From Chloroflexota bacterium (GTDB taxonomy: Bacteria; Chloroflexota; Anaerolineae; UBA7937), in NCBI GenBank assembly GCA_003453555.1, contig DMLA01000179.1, positions 23,322 to 32,964 of the forward strand: a DNA stretch of 9,643 nucleotides. The letters run 5' to 3'. The position numbers and the translations under genes were made by a program. This document shows, piece by piece, positions 5,708-9,643 of the stretch. Each line of letters opens with the position of its first letter. Within the stretch, counting starts at the first letter, position 1. Below the pieces are notes generated by a model. The model was not told the DNA's origin. It made no database searches and saw only the letters and a program-made list of their open reading frames with translations.

Positions 5708-6731
5708 CGGTGAACTGGACGGGAGGCGACTTCATGAAATAGGCTGAGGGAGCGACGAGAGTACCCCCTGAGCCTCGGTCGAGCCCCAGTTTGCAGCAAC
5801 GTATGGCGTCGATCACCACTCCCGCAGAGTTAGGAGAGTCCCAAACTTCCAATTTCAATTCTATGTTCAAAGGCACATCGCCGAAACTTCGTCCCTCTAA
5901 GCGGACATAGGCCCACTTACGGTCCTCTAGCCAGGGGACATAGTCGGAGGGGCCGATATGGATGTTTTTCTCACCGATGTCGTAATCCAGTTGGCTGGTC
6001 ACGGCGTTGGTTTTGGAGATCTTCTTCGACTCTAAGCGGGCCCTTTCCAACATGTTGTAGAAATCCATATTGCCGCCCACGTTCAATTGGCTGGTCCTCT
6101 CCAGCCTCACCCCCCGCTCACGGAAGAGCCGAGCGAGAACCCGATGGACGATGGTGGCCCCTACCTGGGATTTGATATCGTCTCCGATGAGGGGCAGGTT
6201 TCTCTCCTCAAAACGCTCTTGCCAGTACCGCTCTCGGGCGATGAAGACGGGGATACAGTTGACGAAGCCACAGCCCGCCTCCAGGATCTGCTCCACATAC
6301 CACTTGGTAGCCATCTCGCTGCCCACGGGCAGAAAATTAACCACCACATCCGTTTCCGTCTCCTTGAGGATCTGAATGATATTGGAGGTGGGACCAGGAG
6401 CCTTGGTGATCACCTGCTTAAGATACTTGCCTAGCCCATCATGAGTCATCCCCCGGTAGACGGGGACATCCATAGGGGGGACTTCGGCGAACTTGTAGGT
6501 ATTGTTGGGCGGGGTGAAGATCGCTTCAGAGAGATCCTTGCCCACTTTATTGGAGTCGATGTCGAAGGCAGCGGCGAACTCGATATCGCTTATATGGTAA
6601 CCTCCCAAGGTAACATGCATGAGCCCGGGGACGAAGTCGCCCTCCTGGACCCGACGATAGAAATGCACCCCTTGCACTAGGGCAGAAGCGCAGTTTCCTA
6701 CTCCGATGATAGCCACCTTAATCTTGTCCAA
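5664..6731 (-). CDS. ino1: Inositol-3-phosphate synthase (myo-inositol-1-phosphate synthase)
   Basis: This 355-residue NAD-dependent cytoplasmic enzyme converts glucose-6-phosphate to inositol-3-phosphate (1L-myo-inositol-1-phosphate), the committed step to inositol. Length fits the short actinobacterial/archaeal type rather than the much longer eukaryotic one. The N-terminal Rossmann loop is IGVGNCASALVQG (residues 9-21). Central conserved blocks include LPVGSEMATKWYVEQ, NCIPVFIA, GDDIKSQVGATIVHRVL, NVGGNMDFYNM and SKTNAVTSQL, which build the active site, followed by KLEVWDSPNSAGVVIDAIRC near the C-terminus. The start is TTG at 6731 with AGGG-type purines just upstream and a GGGAGG further away. 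It is the first gene of a six-gene overlapping operon and has a strong promoter directly upstream. Its product presumably feeds the phosphatidyltransferase encoded at the other end of the operon. Confidence 0.95.
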   Translation of the reverse strand: MDKIKVAIIGVGNCASALVQGVHFYRRVQEGDFVPGLMHVTLGGYHISDIEFAAAFDIDSNKVGKDLSEAIFTPPNNTYKFAEVPPMDVPVYRGMTHDGLGKYLKQVITKAPGPTSNIIQILKETETDVVVNFLPVGSEMATKWYVEQILEAGCGFVNCIPVFIARERYWQERFEERNLPLIGDDIKSQVGATIVHRVLARLFRERGVRLERTSQLNVGGNMDFYNMLERARLESKKISKTNAVTSQLDYDIGEKNIHIGPSDYVPWLEDRKWAYVRLEGRSFGDVPLNIELKLEVWDSPNSAGVVIDAIRCCKLGLDRGSGGTLVAPSAYFMKSPPVQFTDDEARRKLEEFISG

Positions 6732-6768
6732 CTTCCCTTGGCCTCCCTCTTTTATTTTGACAACTTAT

Positions 6769-6798
6769 ACTATAGCAGCAAAAGGGTAGAGGTGTCAA
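6769..6798 (-). promoter_or_regulatory. Sigma70-type promoter of the inositol lipid operon
   Basis: On the - strand a perfect -35 box TTGACA (6798-6793) is followed after 18 bases by TATAGT (6774-6769). Transcription would begin near 6762, leaving a leader of about 30 bases before the TTG start of the inositol synthase gene. No other clear promoter is seen inside the operon, consistent with one transcript for all six genes. Confidence 0.75.
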
Positions 6799-6806
6799 GG
6801 TGACGC

Positions 6807-7085
6807 TTGGCCATGGGGTACCGATTTCCTATTGTCAAAGGAGAAGCAGGGGTTTACACTAGGATGTCAGGACTCAACGGTTTAGATCTGTGCCAGCGAC
6901 TCAAGAGAGAAAGGGAGCAGGTCAAGGTTCTGGCTTTCGAGGCTCCTCGGGAAGGGGAGGTGCATCTCTCCAACCTCGATGGGCTTAAGGAGAGGATCGA
7001 GCATCTTCTTGGAGAGCGATCTTCAGAAGGGTCTGCAAATGTTCAAGTCACAAAAGAGTGGGTTGATGAAGAGGATCAAAACTAA
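6807..7085 (+). CDS. Small ORF, possible receiver-domain remnant
   Basis: Read from TTG 6807 (AAGGTG lies 4 bases upstream) this gives 92 residues; ATG 6813 and ATG 6864 are alternatives. I do not recognise it firmly. Residues about 19-46 (TRMSGLNGLDLCQRLKRE, then QVKVLAFEA) read like helix 3 and strand 4 of a response-regulator receiver domain, and LDGLKERIEHLLGE resembles the final helix. The N-terminal acidic pair, the phospho-acceptor Asp and the strand 5 lysine are missing, so if related it is a truncated, non-phosphorylatable remnant. The tail is acidic. The first copy of the 24-base repeat and its promoter-like boxes lie inside the beginning of this ORF, which casts doubt on the longer starts. 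It may be a decayed gene, a small real gene, or leader sequence that is open by chance. Confidence 0.35.
   Translation: MAMGYRFPIVKGEAGVYTRMSGLNGLDLCQRLKREREQVKVLAFEAPREGEVHLSNLDGLKERIEHLLGERSSEGSANVQVTKEWVDEEDQN
6817..6840 (+). repeat. 24-base direct repeat, copy 1
   Basis: It matches 7225-7248 at 21 of 24 positions, with the last 14 bases (TCCTATTGTCAAAG, 6827-6840) identical. The two copies lie 408 bases apart in the same orientation and bracket the small ORF and the leader region of the HD-GYP gene. Confidence 0.8.
6832..6860 (+). promoter_or_regulatory. Putative promoter in repeat copy 1
   Basis: TTGTCA (6832-6837) inside the repeat is followed after exactly 17 bases by TACACT (6855-6860). 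Transcription would begin near 6867, after all plausible starts of the small ORF, so it would make a leader or non-coding RNA reading towards the HD-GYP gene. Support is the spacing and its match with copy 2. Confidence 0.4.
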
Positions 7086-7224
7086 AGGTGGGGAACCCAG
7101 AGTCGAGAGGGCTTTGAAAGCAGAGGTCCACAGGGATGAATATCTCTTTGTCTCCCATCATCCTAGATGAAACTCTTTCTCCTGGAGAGGGTGGCACCGA
7201 GGTCTATAGATATCACAAAACCCC
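7086..7224 (+). promoter_or_regulatory. Leader region with a near-consensus T-box sequence
   Basis: No convincing gene is present. At 7188-7201 the sequence AGGGTGGCACCGAG matches the T-box riboswitch consensus AGGGTGGNACCGCG at 12 of 13 defined bases. Around it GGAGA (7184-7188) can pair with TCTCC (7233-7237), and CCGAGG with CCCCGG with one mismatch, which loosely resembles an antiterminator. I do not see a convincing specifier stem or a T-run terminator, so this is a candidate only. Confidence 0.25.
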
Positions 7225-7248
7225 GGTACTAATCTCCTATTGTCAAAG
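7225..7248 (+). repeat. 24-base direct repeat, copy 2
   Basis: This is the second copy of the repeat at 6817-6840, differing at three positions, all in its first 10 bases and all transitions. It ends about 55 bases before the ATG of the HD-GYP gene. Confidence 0.8.
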
Positions 7249-7268
7249 AGCCCCCGTCGGGTTATCCT
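7240..7268 (+). promoter_or_regulatory. Putative promoter of the HD-GYP gene
   Basis: TTGTCA (7240-7245), supplied by the repeat, is followed after 17 bases by TATCCT (7263-7268). Start of transcription would be near 7275, giving a leader of about 28 bases before ATG 7303. The boxes are moderate, but the identical geometry in both repeat copies strengthens the call. Confidence 0.5.
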
Positions 7269-7280
7269 AGATTACAACCC

Positions 7281-7303
7281 TTTTCCTCCTGGAGGAAGGA
7301 AAA
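7281..7303 (+). promoter_or_regulatory. Shine-Dalgarno site within a palindrome
   Basis: GGAGG at 7291-7295 lies 7 bases before ATG 7303 and decides this start over the TTG at 7240. It sits in a palindrome, TTCCTCC-T-GGAGGAA (7283-7297). Two exclusive hairpins are possible: TTCCT with AGGAA, which would hide part of the site, or TTTTCC (7281-7286) with GGAAAA (7298-7303), which would expose it in the loop but pair the first base of the start codon. Confidence 0.5.
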
Positions 7304-9123
7304 TGAGACCACCGTTGATTGGCACTAAGACGCGTTGGGACCGGCTAAGGTGGATGGCGACCTTGGGCACGACTCTATTGGTCGTGGCCTGGGAAATCGC
7401 GCGAGCAGTTTTGATAGCCCCCGGCCCGTGGGTGAACAGTGCGGTGACAGTTGGGTTGGCTTTTCTGCTGGCTAACTTCGCCTCCACTTCGGCGACTGGC
7501 CTAATCAGCCGTCTCGAGGCGCATATCGAGAGTCAGAATCGCGAACTCGCTACTCTAAACGCAGTGATAAAGGGCATCAGCGAATCTCCAAATCTCGACG
7601 CGGCCCTAAGGTGCGTATTGAACGAAGCCTTGAAAGCAACGGCAAGCGAGGTGGGTCTCGTCTGGCTGCGAGCGCAGGGCTCAGCTGTAGTTTCCAGTGG
7701 GCTCACAGAACGGTTCGTTCAGGATCTCATCGACGACGGCAATTTGAAAAAGCTTTACCAACTGGGTCCGGAGTCGGGGAAACCTGTTTTCATCCCGGCC
7801 AGTGATCCTCGCCACCTTCTCTTCTCCGGGCGGAGGGCTGGAGGCTGGGGACCGCGATGGCTAGCGGTCGTGCCCATAGCCTCGAAGGGTATGATCTTGG
7901 GGCTGCTTGCTGTCGGAAGCTTTCGCGCCGCTGACCTTAGCTCTGGTGATCTCTCGCTACTTAGGGTGATCGGTGAGGAGGCGGGGGTGGCCGTGGAAAA
8001 TGCATGGGTGTACGAAGCGGGGCGTAAACAGTTGGAGCGAATGGCTGCTTTGACCCGCGCGGCCACAGCAATCAGTGCAGAACTTGATCCATCAAGGGCG
8101 TTGCAGGTAATCGTGCAAGAGGTGGCTGCCGTCCTCGGTGCTCCGGCGGCCAGCGTGATGCTATGGGATGATAAAGTCCAAAGTTTCGTCATCAAAGCCA
8201 GCATTGGACTCCCGCCGGAATATGTGGATGCTCAGACCATTCCTGCGGAAGCAGCGCATGCCGCGCTCAAGGATGCTCAAGCGCTCAACGTGTTTGGCCT
8301 ACGCCAGGTTCCAGCGGGCTGGCTAGACTCGATTGAGGAAGAAGCGTTCCCCACGGTGCTGAGACTAACCCTAGAGCGATCTGGCGACCTGAAGGGCTTC
8401 TTGAACCTCTACAAGAAAGAAAAAGACCAGGAGTTCCTGAGCGAAGAGGTCCAGTTGGCAGCATCCTTCGCCGCTCAAGCAGTGATTGCCATTAATAACG
8501 CCACAGCCTACAAGGCTCTCGAGCATGCGACCCTGGAGACCATCACCGTTCTCGTGGCGGCAATCGAGGCGAAAGACCCCTATACTAGAGGGCACTGCCA
8601 CCGAGTGGCCCAAGGTGCCCTCGACATCGGCAAGAAGATGGGGCTCTGGCCACAGCAACTGGAGAACCTTCGCTGGGTAGCCGTGCTCCACGACATGGGC
8701 ATGATAGGCATACCCGATGTGATCCTGCATAAGATTGAGAACCTTACAGAAGAGGAATGGCAGATCATCAAGACTCATCCCCTCATCAGCGCAGAGATCG
8801 TTGCAAAAGTGGAGCCGTTGAAACATCTGGTCCCTGCCATTCGGAGCCATCACGAACGCTACGATGGAGGGGGCTATCCTGAGGGGATCGCCGGAGACGA
8901 GATCCCTCTGGCCGCGCGAATCGTTGCCGTGTCCGATGCTTTCGACGCTATGACGAACCCTCGCCCCTACCGGCCTGCCATGTCCGTCACCGAAGCGCAA
9001 CGCATCCTCCGCCAGGGAGCCGGCAGTCAATGGGACCCAAAAGTCGTTCAGGCCTGCTTGGCGACCCATGAGTCTGGCGCGAGAAGCGAGGGTGGGCCCC
9101 CGGACCATAGCCAAGGCTCATAG
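7303..9123 (+). CDS. Membrane-anchored GAF-GAF-HD-GYP protein, probable cyclic-di-GMP phosphodiesterase
   Basis: This 606-residue signalling protein has two membrane segments (about 17-38 and 44-66), a coiled coil (67-92), two GAF sensor domains (about 93-238 and 255-400) and a C-terminal HD-GYP domain (about 412-590). HD-GYP enzymes hydrolyse cyclic-di-GMP. Visible landmarks are H431/H433, the H463-D464 pair, HHERYDGGGYP (516-526, with the GYP at 524-526), SDAFDAM (544-550) and RPYRPAMS. The lysine normally found three residues after the HD pair is methionine (M467), and the usual KPG is KIEN, so activity may be altered. The GAF domains could bind a nucleotide, heme or another small ligand. 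ATG 7303 is chosen because GGAGG lies 7 bases upstream. There is no operon partner downstream. Domain calls are firm; the ligand and activity are inferred. Confidence 0.9.
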   Translation: MRPPLIGTKTRWDRLRWMATLGTTLLVVAWEIARAVLIAPGPWVNSAVTVGLAFLLANFASTSATGLISRLEAHIESQNRELATLNAVIKGISESPNLDAALRCVLNEALKATASEVGLVWLRAQGSAVVSSGLTERFVQDLIDDGNLKKLYQLGPESGKPVFIPASDPRHLLFSGRRAGGWGPRWLAVVPIASKGMILGLLAVGSFRAADLSSGDLSLLRVIGEEAGVAVENAWVYEAGRKQLERMAALTRAATAISAELDPSRALQVIVQEVAAVLGAPAASVMLWDDKVQSFVIKASIGLPPEYVDAQTIPAEAAHAALKDAQALNVFGLRQVPAGWLDSIEEEAFPTVLRLTLERSGDLKGFLNLYKKEKDQEFLSEEVQLAASFAAQAVIAINNATAYKALEHATLETITVLVAAIEAKDPYTRGHCHRVAQGALDIGKKMGLWPQQLENLRWVAVLHDMGMIGIPDVILHKIENLTEEEWQIIKTHPLISAEIVAKVEPLKHLVPAIRSHHERYDGGGYPEGIAGDEIPLAARIVAVSDAFDAMTNPRPYRPAMSVTEAQRILRQGAGSQWDPKVVQACLATHESGARSEGGPPDHSQGS

Positions 9124-9482
9124 GTGCCAACGGAGCGGTAAAAGGGGGCGAGTCGGCCGTTCCTTCTTCCCTTGGGCCTGCTCCCCAAGAGCGATACCTG
9201 CCTCTTCGAGTGTCAGGGCAGTTTCATGGCCGCGGTTCCCGGTCTCTAACGCTTATGGCGCACAAAGAAGAGGAAGAGGTCTTAGTCGCCAAAGCGAGCG
9301 TCGAGTTTCAGACGGGATAATATCGCCAGGCAGGAGCGGTGAGCGTTCTATCAAAGTAGACCCCTGATCCTAAAAGGGTCGAGGTTCTCAGGTCAGGTCA
9401 CAAAATGGAGCGGGGAGATAACCCCTTTTCCTTTCTCGCAGGGATACTCTACGTACAGCCTCTCTGCCCAGGCCAATAAAGC
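9124..9482. other. Intergenic region without a convincing gene
   Basis: About 360 bases between the HD-GYP stop and the terminator-like hairpin hold no ORF with a recognisable motif or a good ribosome-binding site. Weak foldable elements are present: GACCC (9359-9363) with GGGTC (9376-9380), and GGGG (9412-9415) with CCCC (9422-9425) followed by TTTTCCTTT. The latter could be a weak + strand terminator for the HD-GYP transcript. Confidence 0.5.
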
Positions 9483-9515
9483 ACATCGGGAGGGGGAAAA
9501 ACCTCCCGATGTTTT
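9483..9515. terminator. Terminator-like hairpin between converging genes
   Basis: An 11-bp perfect stem (ACATCGGGAGG at 9483-9493 with its complement at 9502-9512) has an 8-base loop. On the + strand it runs into TTTT (9512-9515). On the - strand, downstream of the tRNA, it is followed by GCTTTATT. It lies 14 bases beyond the tRNA 3' end and probably stops transcription from the tRNA, and perhaps also read-through from the HD-GYP side. Confidence 0.75.
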
Positions 9516-9526
9516 GATGTTGCGAG

Positions 9527-9601
9527 CGGGAGCGACGGGATTCGAACCCGCGATCTCCTGCTTGACAGGCAGGTATGTTAGGCCAGCTACACCACGCCCC
9601 C
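9527..9601 (-). tRNA. tRNA-Asp (anticodon GUC)
   Basis: A complete 75-base cloverleaf can be drawn: a 7-bp acceptor stem (GGGGGCG with CGCTCCC, one G-U pair), TG, a 4-bp D stem (GTGT/ACAT) with loop AGCTGGCCTA, a 5-bp anticodon stem (CCTGC/GCAGG) around CTGTCAA, variable AGATC, and a T arm GCGGG-TTCGAAT-CCCGT. Anticodon GTC reads Asp codons. The discriminator base is G, as is usual for tRNA-Asp. CCA is not encoded (the next bases are CTC), so the end must be added by CCA-adding enzyme. Confidence 0.97.
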
Positions 9602-9613
9602 ACACAGATTACA

Positions 9614-9643
9614 ATAATACCATAACTTGCCCCATACCGTCAA
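9614..9643 (-). promoter_or_regulatory. Promoter of the tRNA-Asp gene
   Basis: On the - strand TTGACG (9643-9638) at the window edge is followed after 18 bases by TATTAT (9619-9614). Transcription would start a few bases before the mature tRNA 5' end at 9601. Confidence 0.7.

Noticed and set aside
6979..7170. + strand ORF of 63 codons overlapping the small ORF
   Set aside because: No ribosome-binding site or motif supports it; it is an alternative frame of an already doubtful region.
8371..9114. Long - strand ORF of 247 codons within the HD-GYP gene
   Set aside because: It is antisense to an intact multi-domain protein and has no domain signature of its own.
9068..9367. + strand ORF of 99 codons after the HD-GYP gene
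   Set aside because: It overlaps the HD-GYP 3' end, is dominated by Arg and Ser, and has no recognisable fold. Treated as non-coding.
9388..9605. Two - strand ORFs of about 70 codons across the tRNA
   Set aside because: They run through the tRNA-Asp gene; the QAGDRGFESRRS-like string is the usual false translation of a tRNA T arm and anticodon region.
1..9643. CRISPR arrays, insertion sequences, phage or toxin-antitoxin genes
   Set aside because: No regularly spaced repeats, transposase motifs, terminal inverted repeats with target duplications, or recognisable defence genes were seen on either strand.

Overview
This window looks like a bacterial chromosome segment of moderately high GC content. 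Arginine codons are often AGG/AGA and start codons are mixed (ATG, GTG and TTG). The gene content (inositol-phosphate synthase, a phosphatidylinositol-phosphate-type synthase, a PimA-like mannosyltransferase and LpxL/PatA-type acyltransferases) recalls mycobacterial phosphatidylinositol mannoside (PIM) synthesis. The gene order and the two-membrane-segment GAF-GAF-HD-GYP protein would also fit a Chloroflexota-type bacterium. The phylum is an inference that the window alone cannot settle.

Left end (1-1300): a short untranslated stretch with a hairpin, then a family 2 glycosyltransferase on the + strand (128-946). Next comes a 150-base intergenic stretch with a perfect 30-bp palindrome and several smaller inverted repeats. 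A 67-residue AT-rich gene on the - strand (1095-1298) follows, encoding a possible zinc-binding His/Cys protein.

Centre (1369-6731, all - strand): a compact six-gene operon. In transcription order it is inositol-3-phosphate synthase, two tandem LpxL/PatA-type acyltransferases, a PHP-domain phosphoesterase, a PimA-like GT4 glycosyltransferase and a CDP-alcohol phosphatidyltransferase. Every junction overlaps, including two ATGA junctions and one TGATG junction. A good sigma70-type promoter (TTGACA, 18 bases, TATAGT) lies just upstream of the first gene. The genes make a coherent pathway: glucose-6-phosphate to inositol-1-phosphate, then coupling to CDP-diacylglycerol to give phosphatidylinositol phosphate, dephosphorylation (possibly by the PHP protein), glycosylation and acylation.

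Right part (6800-9123, + strand): a small ORF of doubtful status that may be the remnant of a receiver domain, then a leader region and a 606-residue membrane-anchored GAF-GAF-HD-GYP protein, a presumptive cyclic-di-GMP phosphodiesterase. A 24-base imperfect direct repeat occurs twice, 408 bases apart, each time placing a TTGTCA box 17 bases before a -10-like hexamer. A near match to the T-box consensus lies just upstream of the second copy.

Right end (9124-9643): about 400 bases without a convincing gene, an 11-bp terminator-like hairpin, and a complete tRNA-Asp(GUC) on the - strand with its own promoter at the window edge.
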